From positions 806,001-870,000 of the forward strand of contig NC_009142.1 of assembly GCF_000062885.1 (NCBI RefSeq): a stretch of DNA of 64,000 bases. Direction: 5' to 3'. How positions within the stretch are numbered: position 1 is the first letter of the stretch; each line of letters opens with the position of its first letter. Origin of the DNA: Saccharopolyspora erythraea NRRL 2338. Its GTDB lineage: Bacteria > Actinomycetota > Actinomycetes > Mycobacteriales > Pseudonocardiaceae. Shown here piece by piece: positions 24,393-32,116 of this stretch. The position numbers and the translations under genes are program-made. The notes under the pieces are model-generated. The model was not told the origin of the DNA. It did not search any database and worked only from the letters and a program-made list of their open reading frames with translations.

Positions 24393-25538
24393 CTACCGCT
24401 GCCCGGGTCCGCCGCGTCGCCCTGGACGTCCGCCGGTCCGTCCACCCCCGGACGGCCCCCGCCGCCCGCCTTGGTCCCCCTGCTCGCGCTCGCCGGTTCG
24501 TCCGTCGTCGCGATTGCGTCCGCTGCTGCGACGATCGCCGTGGCCGCTGGCTTGCCGGTCCCTGTGGTCGCGGCCGCCGGTTCGCCGATCGCCGCGATCC
24601 TGCCCGCCGGTTCGCCGGTCCCCGTGGTCCCGTCCGCCGGTTCGCCTGCCCCGCTGGGGCTGCCCACCCCTCGGTTCGTTCTTCTGATCCAGCCGCTCGA
24701 ACAGCCGGAGCCACTGCTCCGGCCGGACGTAGGCGACCACGGCGCCGCCCCCGACCCCCGCGTGGTCGAGCGCCGCCTCGACGCGGCGCCTCGGGTACTT
24801 GCGCAGAAGCGACGCCTGGATGTTGCCGCCGACGCCGGTGAAGCACAGCTCGACCATCGACTCGTAGCGTTCGAGCGCCGCGCCTTCCAGCAGCGGTTCG
24901 GCGCGCCTGCGCAGCCGCATGATCGCCGAGTCGACCTTGGGCACCGGCTTGAACAGCCGGCGGTCGACCTTCTCGACGAACTCCCACTCGAACAGCGGCC
25001 AGGTCATCACCGTGAGGCGGCTCCAGCGGCCGTAATCGCCGGTCCGCTTCCGGGCGAACTCCAGCTGCGTGACCATCGTCGCCGTCTCGATCGTCGGCGC
25101 CTCCAGGCACCAGTCCACGATCGCCGAGGTGATGCCGTAGGGGATCGCGCCGACGAAGGCGAACGGCTCGGGCGGCGGTTCGGCGGTGAGGAAGTCGGCG
25201 TTGACGACTTCGATGTTCGGGTGGCCGGAAAGCTTCTCCCGCAACGACTTCGCCAGCCGGGGGTCGATCTCGTACGACGTCACCTGACGCGCGCGGTCGG
25301 CGAGTTCCCTGGTGAGCAGCCCTTCGCCGGGGCCGGCTTCCAGCACCGGCAGATCGGGCCGCAGCTCGGCTGTCTCGGCGATGCGCGCGATGGTCTTGCG
25401 GTCGCGGAGGAAGTTCTGCCCGAACTGGCGCCGGTTGCGGTCCCGCTCGGTACGGCCCAGCACCGGCCGGTTCTGGTTGGGGTGCTGCCGATCCTGGTTG
25501 CGGCGACGCGGGCGCGGCTGCTCGTCCGAACTGCTCAC
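24393..25538 (-). CDS. ermE: 23S rRNA (adenine-2058 N6) dimethyltransferase, MLS self-resistance
   Basis: Erm-family methyltransferase, 381 residues from a GTG start. It dimethylates A2058 of 23S rRNA, blocking erythromycin binding to the producer's own ribosomes. Motif I is VLEAGPGEG (65-73), the acidic YEIDPRL follows, and the catalytic motif IV is AIPYGITS (~131-138). Residues ~1-30 are basic. Residues ~288-381 form an Arg/Gly/Asp-rich tail with three near-identical decapeptides (RRTGGRDHGD type, 298-327), absent from typical ~250-residue Erm proteins. The GTG at 25538 lies only a few bases from promoter p1, so the p1 transcript is essentially leaderless, as reported for this gene. Confidence 0.98.
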   Translation of the reverse strand: MSSSDEQPRPRRRNQDRQHPNQNRPVLGRTERDRNRRQFGQNFLRDRKTIARIAETAELRPDLPVLEAGPGEGLLTRELADRARQVTSYEIDPRLAKSLREKLSGHPNIEVVNADFLTAEPPPEPFAFVGAIPYGITSAIVDWCLEAPTIETATMVTQLEFARKRTGDYGRWSRLTVMTWPLFEWEFVEKVDRRLFKPVPKVDSAIMRLRRRAEPLLEGAALERYESMVELCFTGVGGNIQASLLRKYPRRRVEAALDHAGVGGGAVVAYVRPEQWLRLFERLDQKNEPRGGQPQRGRRTGGRDHGDRRTGGQDRGDRRTGGRDHRDRQASGHGDRRSSGRNRDDGRTGEREQGDQGGRRGPSGGGRTGGRPGRRGGPGQR

Positions 25539-25544
25539 CGCTGG

Positions 25545-25570
25545 ATCCTACCAACCGGCACGATTGTCCA
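25545..25570 (-). promoter_or_regulatory. ermEp1: ermE promoter p1
   Basis: On the minus strand, TGGACA (25570-25565) and TAGGAT (25550-25545) with a 14-bp gap lie directly before the ermE GTG. They match the known ermEp1 region. Both TGG triplets are present, so this is the wild-type rather than the deletion-activated (ermE*) form. Confidence 0.85.
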
Positions 25571-25615
25571 GCCCACAACAGCATCGCGGTGCCACGTGTG
25601 GACCGCGTCGGTCAG

Positions 25616-25645
25616 ATCCTCCCCGCACCTCTCGCCAGCCGTCAA
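25616..25645 (-). promoter_or_regulatory. ermEp2: ermE promoter p2
   Basis: Minus-strand TTGACG (25645-25640) and GAGGAT (25621-25616) separated by 18 bp. This is the sigma-70-like upstream ermE promoter, about 80 bp before the coding start, inside the divergent ermE/eryCI intergenic region. Confidence 0.85.
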
Positions 25646-25684
25646 GATCGACCGCGTGCACCTGCGATCGCCGATCAACCGCGA

Positions 25685-25690
25685 CTAGCA
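25685..25690 (+). promoter_or_regulatory. Probable eryCI -10 element
   Basis: TAGCAT 34 bp before the eryCI ATG, on the opposite strand just beyond ermEp2. No clear -35 is seen. Known divergence of eryCI and ermE transcription supports a promoter here, but the exact hexamer is tentative. Confidence 0.45.
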
Positions 25691-25724
25691 TCGGGCGCAA
25701 GCCGCCACTCGAACGGACACTCGC

Positions 25725-26825
25725 ATGGACGTCCCCTTCCTGGACCTGCAAGCCGCGTACCTCGAACTCCGGTCCGACATCGACCAGGCGTGCCGGCGCG
25801 TGCTCGGGTCGGGCTGGTACCTGCACGGGCCGGAGAACGAGGCGTTCGAGGCGGAGTTCGCCGCCTACTGCGAGAACGCGCACTGCGTGACGGTCGGCAG
25901 CGGATGCGACGCGCTGGAGCTGAGCCTGCTGGCGCTGGGCGTCGGTCAGGGCGACGAGGTGATCGTGCCGTCCCACACCTTCATCGCGACGTGGCTCGCG
26001 GTGTCCCGCGTGGGCGCGGTGCCGGTGCCAGTCGAACCGGAAGGCGTGAGCCACACGCTCGATCCGGCCCTGGTGGAACAGGCCATCACGCCGCGGACGG
26101 CCGCCATCCTGCCGGTGCACCTCTACGGCCACCCTGCGGACCTCGACGCGCTGCGAGCGATCGCCGACCGCCACGGCCTGGCACTGGTGGAGGACGTCGC
26201 ACAGGCGGTCGGCGCCCGCCACCGCGGCCACCGCGTCGGCGCCGGCTCGAACGCCGCGGCCTTCAGCTTCTACCCGGGCAAGAACCTCGGAGCGCTGGGC
26301 GACGGCGGCGCGGTCGTCACCACCGACCCGGCCCTGGCCGAGCGCATCCGCCTGCTGCGCAACTACGGCTCGAAGCAGAAGTACGTGCACGAGGTCCGCG
26401 GCACCAACGCCCGCCTCGACGAACTCCAGGCGGCGGTCCTGCGCGTCAAGCTCCGCCACCTCGACGACTGGAACGCCCGCCGCACAACGCTGGCGCAGCA
26501 CTACCAGACGGAACTGAAGGACGTCCCCGGCATCACGCTCCCGGAAACCCACCCCTGGGCCGACTCAGCCTGGCACCTCTTCGTCCTCCGCTGCGAGAAC
26601 CGCGACCACCTCCAACGCCACCTGACCGACGCGGGCGTCCAGACCCTCATCCACTACCCGACCCCGGTCCACCTCTCACCCGCCTACGCCGACCTCGGCC
26701 TGCCCCCAGGCTCCTTCCCCGTTGCGGAGTCTCTGGCGGGGGAGGTCCTCAGCCTCCCCATCGGCCCCCACCTCTCCAGGGAGGCGGCAGACCACGTCAT
26801 CGCGACCCTCAAGGCTGGGGCTTGA
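25725..26825 (+). CDS. eryCI: TDP-3-keto-4,6-dideoxyhexose 3-aminotransferase (desosamine pathway)
   Basis: A 366-residue DegT/DnrJ/EryC1/StrS-family PLP aminotransferase, the family's namesake. It introduces the C-3 amino group of desosamine, as DesV does in the pikromycin pathway. The PLP Lys lies in SFYPGKNLGALGDGG; VPSHTFIATW and EDVAQAVGA are further family motifs. ATG 25725 follows the divergent ermE/eryCI promoter region. This is the last gene of the cluster on this side. Downstream codon use becomes less biased and the functions are unrelated. Confidence 0.97.
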   Translation: MDVPFLDLQAAYLELRSDIDQACRRVLGSGWYLHGPENEAFEAEFAAYCENAHCVTVGSGCDALELSLLALGVGQGDEVIVPSHTFIATWLAVSRVGAVPVPVEPEGVSHTLDPALVEQAITPRTAAILPVHLYGHPADLDALRAIADRHGLALVEDVAQAVGARHRGHRVGAGSNAAAFSFYPGKNLGALGDGGAVVTTDPALAERIRLLRNYGSKQKYVHEVRGTNARLDELQAAVLRVKLRHLDDWNARRTTLAQHYQTELKDVPGITLPETHPWADSAWHLFVLRCENRDHLQRHLTDAGVQTLIHYPTPVHLSPAYADLGLPPGSFPVAESLAGEVLSLPIGPHLSREAADHVIATLKAGA

Positions 26826-26837
26826 TCTGCGTTCGGC

Positions 26838-27044
26838 TCACGCGCAGTGGAAGCACACCCGCCGCGCAATCCGCGCCCGGTCCGCTCCCGCGTTCACCGG
26901 GATCGCTTCCCCGGTCTTGATCCGCTCCCAAGCGTTGGGTTCGTCGTGGATTTCGCCCCACTCATCGAAGCTCTCCCCGTAGTGGTTGCACTTCCCGGGC
27001 AGGTGGGCCGTGTCCGCTCGATACGGTCCCGCGGAGATCGACAC
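26838..27044 (-). CDS. Small hypothetical protein with C-terminal CxxC
   Basis: A 68-residue reading frame from a GTG start, convergent with eryCI (12-bp gap) and head-to-head with the next gene. It is hydrophilic, with one Cys near residue 19 and CFHCA at the very end, so a metal site is possible. No family is recognised. Plausible because it fills the gap exactly and has ordinary composition, but the short length leaves it uncertain. Confidence 0.45.
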   Translation of the reverse strand: MSISAGPYRADTAHLPGKCNHYGESFDEWGEIHDEPNAWERIKTGEAIPVNAGADRARIARRVCFHCA

Positions 27045-27058
27045 GTGGGGAGGGTTCG

Positions 27059-27382
27059 ATGACGTCGCCGGGCGGAGACGACGGCGGTGGCAGGCACCCG
27101 GTCGCGGAGACCGGTGGTGAACCGGTCGCGGAGGTGTTCATCCCGGCTCAAGCGGGTGCGGACGGCAGGCAGGCCCAGTTGGAGCTGCGCCAGACGACCG
27201 GGGGCGCGCTCGCGCTGGTGCTCTACACGAGCCTGGAACGACTCGTGGAGTGCTGCGGCGAGCACCAGCCCTGGATGAAGGTGCCTACGAAGGAGCTCCC
27301 GGCCGTCGTCGAGCAGGTGGGAGCCCAGGTGATCCGCGAGGACGTCCCGCTCCCCGGTGGCACGAGGGGCGAGGATGGCTGA
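27059..27382 (+). CDS. Small SAV_915/SseB-like protein of a WXG-type locus
   Basis: A 107-residue acidic protein with GGGAGGG shortly before its ATG. Its middle part (TGGALALVLYTSLERLVECC) resembles the SseB/SAV_915-like proteins that accompany WXG100-type secretion loci in actinobacteria. That is a weak, memory-based match. It overlaps the next gene by 8 bp, so the two are probably translationally coupled. It heads a five-gene + strand group that ends at 29,551. Confidence 0.6.
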   Translation: MTSPGGDDGGGRHPVAETGGEPVAEVFIPAQAGADGRQAQLELRQTTGGALALVLYTSLERLVECCGEHQPWMKVPTKELPAVVEQVGAQVIREDVPLPGGTRGEDG

Positions 27383-27647
27383 CTTCCGCACTCGCATGGA
27401 CGAGATGGGTGGGCTCGCCGACGAGACCGAGAGCGGGACTCGAACGCTGGACGCGATGGGCGCGCCACCGCTGGCGAACGCCGGGGAGTCCATCGCGCTG
27501 CTGGCCGATGCGGTGGCCCGGGTGGCGAAGACGAGCGCGGGGATCAGCGGCGAGCTGCGCATGGTGGCCGGTGAGATCCGCGCGTCGAGGGACGAGTACC
27601 GGCGCGTCGACGAGTCGGGCGCGAACGGCATGCCCAAGCCGCCCTGA
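27375..27647 (+). CDS. WXG100/ESX-like small helical protein
   Basis: A 90-residue, predicted all-helical protein starting MADFRTRMDEMGG. It is rich in Ala, Glu, Arg and Ser with no Cys or Trp, the size and composition of ESAT-6-like or PE-like partners. It overlaps the gene before it and lies 19 bp before a second small helical protein that carries a W-x-G. By position it may be the partner in a heterodimer. No direct motif proves secretion. Confidence 0.55.
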   Translation: MADFRTRMDEMGGLADETESGTRTLDAMGAPPLANAGESIALLADAVARVAKTSAGISGELRMVAGEIRASRDEYRRVDESGANGMPKPP

Positions 27648-27666
27648 TCGGCTGAGGGGGAAATCG

Positions 27667-28011
27667 ATGGGCAGCGTTGAAACGCACGTGAAGTCCGACC
27701 CGGCTTCGTGCCGGCGGCTGGTGGACTGGCTCGAGCAGCTTTCCGCTGCCGACCAGGATGCCGGGGCCGCGGTCAATCGGGTCCGATCGGCGTCGGAGGC
27801 GATCTGGCAGGGTCAGGCAGGCGATGCCTGCCGGGACAGGCTGGCGCACTGCGGCGCCGACACCGACCGGACGGCAGAGGCGATCGACTGGCTGGTGTGG
27901 GGGTTGAACCTCTTCGCCGACGACATCGACACCGTCAAGGCACGCATGGACCAGTGCCTTCAGATCGCCCATGAGGCGGGCCTGACGGTGACCGGCCCCA
28001 TGATCCACTAG
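27667..28011 (+). CDS. WXG100-family-like protein
   Basis: A 114-residue helical protein with W-Q-G in the middle (SEAIWQGQAGDACRDRL), placed as in WXG100 helix-turn-helix proteins. ATG 27667 is preceded by GAGGGGG. A longer in-frame reading upstream lies inside the preceding genes. These proteins are usually exported as helical hairpins by type VII systems; no ATPase (EccC) is present nearby, so the secretion system would have to be encoded elsewhere. Confidence 0.65.
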   Translation: MGSVETHVKSDPASCRRLVDWLEQLSAADQDAGAAVNRVRSASEAIWQGQAGDACRDRLAHCGADTDRTAEAIDWLVWGLNLFADDIDTVKARMDQCLQIAHEAGLTVTGPMIH

Positions 28012-28059
28012 CCACCGGGCAGCGCGGCCGACACCGCACCGGATGGTGCAGGCGGGGAC

Positions 28060-28899
28060 ATGCCCGGTTTGGACCCACTCGCCCGGGCGCACGAGGAACT
28101 CGAGGCCAAACGCGACGCTTATCGCGAGATCCAAGCGATCGCCGACGACGAGCGCGACCGTGAACGGACCGCGCACCGAACTCTGCTGAAAGCCATCAAC
28201 GGCATCATCGACGCCCTGCTGGCTGATCCGAAGACCTGGCTCCTGCGCGGACTGGTCGCGGCCGGCACCGCGCACGGAACGCACGCCACCCTGGCCGAGA
28301 ACGCCGCGAAGATGGAGGACTTCGCCAGGAACTTCGAGCGCCTGTCCGCAGACTCGACGATGTCAGCGTCCGCGCGGGAGGCCAGGCTCGCCACCCTCAT
28401 GGCCAACGTCGGTGTGGACCGCCGCGCGGCCGAAGGCAACGCCAAGCTCCTGCTCGGCGGCGGCCAGACCAAAGCCGGGGAAGCGGTTCTCAAGCAACTC
28501 GCGCGGATCACGGGCGATTGGGCGGACTCGAAGAAGCCGGCCACCGGCATGGCGAAGCTCTTCAACCTCGTGGGCGTTGTCGGTACGGGGTTCTTCACAG
28601 TGCAGGACATCGCACAGGGCAAGCCGGTGGCCAAGGACATCTGGGCGAACTTCGGCGGTCTGGGCTTCAGCACCGCGGTGTCCAGCGCGGCCGTCGCGGG
28701 TTCTGGTGGTGCAGTCGGCGCTGCGACGACAGCGCCCATCACGGCACTCGGTCCTGGCGTCGGGTTCGCCGACAGTGCCACGTGGACCTACTTCCAGGAC
28801 CACGATCTCCGCGACCTCTACCGTGACATGGGCGGCGACGGGGGCAACAGCCCCGCCGACCAGACCGACGAGCACCGAAAGGCCCGCCATGGCTGGTGA
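28060..28899 (+). CDS. Hypothetical 279-aa protein, possible WXG-locus effector or partner
   Basis: The first half (to about residue 165) is charged and strongly helical. It is followed by Gly/Ala-rich hydrophobic stretches (FNLVGVVGTGFFTV; then ~200-240 with many Ala, Gly and Ser) and an acidic, soluble C-terminus. This layout, a long helical N-terminus after WXG100-like genes, resembles LXG- or WXG-fused polymorphic proteins, but no toxin domain or catalytic motif is recognised. It overlaps the next gene by 11 bp. Confidence 0.55.
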   Translation: MPGLDPLARAHEELEAKRDAYREIQAIADDERDRERTAHRTLLKAINGIIDALLADPKTWLLRGLVAAGTAHGTHATLAENAAKMEDFARNFERLSADSTMSASAREARLATLMANVGVDRRAAEGNAKLLLGGGQTKAGEAVLKQLARITGDWADSKKPATGMAKLFNLVGVVGTGFFTVQDIAQGKPVAKDIWANFGGLGFSTAVSSAAVAGSGGAVGAATTAPITALGPGVGFADSATWTYFQDHDLRDLYRDMGGDGGNSPADQTDEHRKARHGW

Positions 28900-29551
28900 T
28901 GACATCACCGACCAGCTGCCAACCCGACCGGATCCCCAATCCGGCGAGCCAAGACCGCCGACCGCGCCCACGCAGCACGCGGAGGGCTACAACGAACGCA
29001 AACCTTCTCGTGTACCGCGGCCGCCCAAGGGGCAGAGCCCTGTGCTGGAGTACTACCGGGGCTCGAGGCTCAGTGCATGGCTCACGAGCCTGGTTCCCTC
29101 AGCAGTGCTGCTGGTCGCCGGCATGCTGCACAGCGGCGTGATGTGGACGCTCACCTTCTGGCCAACCTGGCTCTTCGTCGGCGGCCTGTACGCCTTCAAC
29201 GTCTACGCTTGGCGCTCCGAGGTCGTCACTGCCGGGGCCGACTGGGTGAGATTCCGGCGCCACTGGGTGTGCACCTATGAACTCACCAGCATCCGGCTGG
29301 TCGCGCGCGGAGCGAACGGTCACGACCTCGTGCTCGAGGACCGCGACGGCCGTGCGGTCGGAGCCAAGCCGTACTTGTTCCAGGCGAACCGCAGGCTGTG
29401 GGACCTGGTGTACCTCGGCATGCGCCACTCCGCCGCCAACGGCGCCGAGGTCAACCGCCCCGCCAGAGGCACGTACCCCGAGGTCGCCGCAGCAGGGCTA
29501 CGGGGATCGAAGTCCCGAGGCCGAACACAGGACTCGGATAGCAGCGAGTAA
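28889..29551 (+). CDS. Small membrane protein, two TM segments
   Basis: A 220-residue protein with a proline-rich cytoplasmic N-terminus, two adjacent hydrophobic segments (~AWLTSLVPSAVLLVAGMLH and ~WTLTFWPTWLFVGGLYAF) and a PH-like basic C-terminal part. ATG 28889 overlaps the previous gene, so the start is deduced from coupling. In this position it could be an immunity or anchoring partner of the 279-aa protein; that is inference only. Confidence 0.6.
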   Translation: MAGDDITDQLPTRPDPQSGEPRPPTAPTQHAEGYNERKPSRVPRPPKGQSPVLEYYRGSRLSAWLTSLVPSAVLLVAGMLHSGVMWTLTFWPTWLFVGGLYAFNVYAWRSEVVTAGADWVRFRRHWVCTYELTSIRLVARGANGHDLVLEDRDGRAVGAKPYLFQANRRLWDLVYLGMRHSAANGAEVNRPARGTYPEVAAAGLRGSKSRGRTQDSDSSE

Positions 29552-29698
29552 TAGTGACAACCGCGGGCCACTGGTTGCACCACCTACGCCGAGTCCCGAT
29601 CAGGTCTCCGCGTCACCGTTCCGGTCTCGGGTTCATCGGCCTGCCCACCGGTGGGCAAATCGCTGGATCCGTCTCCCTCATCTGGTTACGGTCATTCG

Positions 29699-30253
29699 AT
29701 GAGCAGCCGTCATGACGCGAGGGGTGACTGCAGGGCCTCGACGGCCGCGGGACTTCGGCTCAGGCCGTTGCGTGTCGAGGACCAAGATGCGTTTCTCGCT
29801 GCTCACAGGACGATGGCAGCGGAGGGATTCAACTTCGGCCTCGGCCTCCAGAACGACATGTCGTGGGGTCGCTATCTCGAGGCGCTGGAGGAGGGGCGAG
29901 CGGGCATCAACCTGCCGAAAGGCATGGTTCCCGCGCCCTTCCTGGTAGCCGACGTCGGTGGGGAGATCGTCGGCCGGACGTCCATCCGGCACGTTATCAA
30001 CGACTTCCTGGCCAGTGTAGGAGGACACATCGGCTACGCCGTCCTCCCGCAGCATCGCCGACGCGGGTATGCGACCGAAATCCTCAGGCAGAGCCTTGTC
30101 GTCGCGAGAGCCCATGGAGTGAAACGAGTCCTCGTCACGTGCGACGACAACATCGCTTCGATAGCGGTCATCGAAGCCTGCGGTGGGCAGCTGGACTCGC
30201 TCGTTCCCGCCGAGCCGGGAGCTCCTTCGAGGCGCCGGTACTGGATCGATTGA
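29699..30253 (+). CDS. GNAT-family N-acetyltransferase (RimJ/RimL-like)
   Basis: Start placed at the ATG at 29699; an upstream in-frame ATG at 29651 is possible but less compact. The acetyl-CoA loop is visible as LPQHRRRGYATEIL (R/Q-x-x-G-x-G/A type), followed by the ACGG region typical of RimJ-like enzymes. The substrate is unknown. It lies just outside the putative integrative element, 160 bp before the tRNA-derived repeat. Confidence 0.8.
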   Translation: MSSRHDARGDCRASTAAGLRLRPLRVEDQDAFLAAHRTMAAEGFNFGLGLQNDMSWGRYLEALEEGRAGINLPKGMVPAPFLVADVGGEIVGRTSIRHVINDFLASVGGHIGYAVLPQHRRRGYATEILRQSLVVARAHGVKRVLVTCDDNIASIAVIEACGGQLDSLVPAEPGAPSRRRYWID

Positions 30254-30414
30254 CCGCGGAGCCACGGCGCGCGTGCTGAACCTGCCCACCATTTTGTGGG
30301 CAGGTACTTGGCACGGCTCCTGGACAGCACAACCGGACACAACCAGACAGCGGCCCGGGTCGCTCCCTGCGCCTCTTCTCGCAGGTCAGGAGCGATCTGC
30401 CCAGGTAGCGATCG

Positions 30415-30454
30415 GCGCCTCCGGCAGTATTCGAACCTGCGACACCGCTTTAGG
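30415..30454 (-). repeat. Distal attachment-site remnant (partial tRNA-Arg copy)
   Basis: 40 bases match 36819-36859 with two substitutions and one missing base, covering the acceptor 3' strand, T-arm and part of the anticodon arm. The 5' half of the tRNA is absent, so this is an att site rather than a gene. Confidence 0.8.
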
Positions 30455-30565
30455 CGATCTTGCTTTTGGCTTTGGGTGCTCTCGGTTATGCTCTATGGCC
30501 TGCCTGAATCGCGATTGCAAACGTTGGTGGTCAGTGGGTACGCATGGTCGTTCGGCGGTCAATTT

Positions 30566-30581
30566 GTGGGGCAAAGTGGGG
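30566..30581 (+). repeat. Paired GTGGGG motif, left end of element
   Basis: Two GTGGGG hexamers separated by CAAA, about 110 bp inside the left att remnant. A near-identical pair in the same orientation occurs at the right end. Possible integrase arm-type sites. Confidence 0.4.
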
Positions 30582-31015
30582 AAAATTGTGGATGATCTCG
30601 CGGCCGGTCTGAATGCGGAGGAACGTGTAGGCGATCTGGTCGCAGCCGTCGTCGCGCGGAATTCCAGAAGTTCGGCCAGGGTCGAGAATTCCTGCTTCAC
30701 CATGGAGTCCCCTAGGTCTATTGCGCCGTCGGCCGGTGCAGCGCCGAGAACCGGCAGGGTCATGACTCGAGAGTAGGTGAATTCGGCGTTCTCGCCGAAT
30801 TGGGTGATGAGTAGTCGTCCGGTGAACTTCCGCCAGCCGAGCCGGGAGTAGTACTCCAGCAGCGGCGGGTCACAGACGAGCAGTCCGAAGTCCACGCCAC
30901 CGTGGGTGTGGAAGAACTTCTCCGCGGATCGCATGGCAACAGCGCCGGAGTGTGCATCTCGGGCCGCCGGGAAAACTCGGTGCGACTCCTGGTTCGGGCG
31001 GTCTGGCTCGAGCTG

Positions 31016-31336
31016 CTAACAGCTCTGCCATGCCGGAACGGATCCGTGGTCCAGCTCCACTCATACGACAGGGCCCCGCGCGTCGCCCCGTGGGCACGCG
31101 GGGCGCCTTTCGTGGTGACGCCTCGGCTCGCTGGGGGTCCGAGCCGAGGCGTTCACGCGCCACGGAAGGGGGGCCGTGGCAGGGCAGAGTGTAGATCACG
31201 ACAAAGACGAATATGATTCACGTGGTGAACAAGGAAGGCTAACTTTACTTTCGACGGGAACGTGGAGTAGCTGTTCACAACGCTTCCGTAACGGCTATTT
31301 GGTGCATTCGCTCTAGCCCATATGATCGCCTGCGTA
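31016..31336. other. Intergenic stretch before the SSI-like gene
   Basis: No credible coding region. It is AT-richer than the surroundings near 31,190-31,320, which probably carries the promoter of the following secreted-protein gene, but no clear hexamers are seen. Confidence 0.4.
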
Positions 31337-31783
31337 ATGTCCAACCAGAGAAAGAAAACAAGGTTGAACAGAACGTTCCGCCGCATTCTCCTCGTGTTGA
31401 CCATCACTGCCGGTACGACGCTCGCGCCCGCGTTCGCGAACGCGACTGCAGTGCCCTCTGGTGTCGATGTGGTCAAACAGTCCAAAATCCGGATCTCGGT
31501 CACCAGTGACCGTTCCAATGAAACTCGCAACGCGGTTTTGAGGTGTCAGCCTGCAGGCGGATCGCACCGGCACGCAAAGGAAGCGTGCGTGCAACTCGAA
31601 GCCGCCGACGGAAACCTCGCCTCAGTGCAGGCGCAGCAGGTGAACGCGCCGTGCACGATGGAGCTCGACCCGGTCACCGTGACCGCGGTCGGCCGCTGGC
31701 ACGGCTCCGTGGTCAGCTTCGAGCAGACTTATTCCAACAGCTGCGTCCTCAGTGTGCAGACGGGCGCCGTGTTCGACATCTAA
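31337..31783 (+). CDS. SSI-like secreted subtilisin inhibitor
   Basis: The protein (148 aa from ATG 31337; an in-frame ATG at 31322 also exists) has a typical Sec signal: basic RKKTRLNRTFRR, a hydrophobic run, then an AFANA-type cleavage region. The mature part matches the Streptomyces subtilisin inhibitor family: four Cys (RCQPAGG, EACVQL, PCTMELDPV, NSCVLS) positioned for the two SSI disulfides, the DPVTVTAVGRW strand, and a C-terminal TGAVFDI. By alignment with SSI, the reactive-site P1 residue is Met (codon 31658-31660) followed by Glu at P1'. It should inhibit extracellular serine proteases. It is carried within the decayed element. Confidence 0.85.
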   Translation: MSNQRKKTRLNRTFRRILLVLTITAGTTLAPAFANATAVPSGVDVVKQSKIRISVTSDRSNETRNAVLRCQPAGGSHRHAKEACVQLEAADGNLASVQAQQVNAPCTMELDPVTVTAVGRWHGSVVSFEQTYSNSCVLSVQTGAVFDI

Positions 31784-31882
31784 GACACCACCGCAGTGCG
31801 CAGGGGACTCCTGTTCCATGGATCTTGTGGTTCAGATCACTGGCAGTACTGAGCCTTTCTCTTCGTGACTGAGGTGCACTCT

Positions 31883-32116
31883 ATGGAAGATGATCCGGAC
31901 GCCGGAGTTGCAGTCGAGATCTTGCGTCTGATGAAGTTCGCCGGCGTGCGGGACGACATCGCGATCGATCGGTTTCATCAGCTCGTCGATAGGCACGGGC
32001 ACAGTCGGGTACGCGAGGCGCTGGTCGCTGTCACCTCAGGGGATCCGCAACGTCCCACTGGCGTAGTACTAGACGACTCTGATGGCCTCGCCAGTGCTTT
32101 TTCTGGGCTGTCATAG
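31883..32116 (+). CDS. Small hypothetical protein
   Basis: 77 residues from ATG 31883, which has GAGGTG 5-10 bases upstream; an in-frame GTG at 31865 is an alternative start. Acidic N-terminus, then a helical segment with His and Arg (FHQLVDRHGHSRVREALVAV). No family is recognised. Base composition resembles a real gene and it lies 100 bp after the SSI-like gene in the same direction. Confidence 0.45.
   Translation: MEDDPDAGVAVEILRLMKFAGVRDDIAIDRFHQLVDRHGHSRVREALVAVTSGDPQRPTGVVLDDSDGLASAFSGLS

Larger units (their letters stand above)
30386..31015 (-). pseudogene. GNAT acetyltransferase remnant
   Basis: The minus-strand frame, opened by a stop at 31016-31018, contains a convincing C-terminal part of a GNAT acetyltransferase: SAEKFFHTHGGVDFGLLVCD, then YYSRLGWRKF. 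The N-terminal half with the earlier folds is missing. Past the GNAT homology the frame runs on into tRNA-derived and low-conservation DNA. It is read as a truncated gene left inside the element. Exact borders cannot be set. Confidence 0.5.

Noticed and set aside
30415-30460. Possible second tRNA-Arg gene
   Set aside because: Only the 3' half is present, with changes in the T- and anticodon arms and no acceptor 5' strand. Treated as an att remnant.
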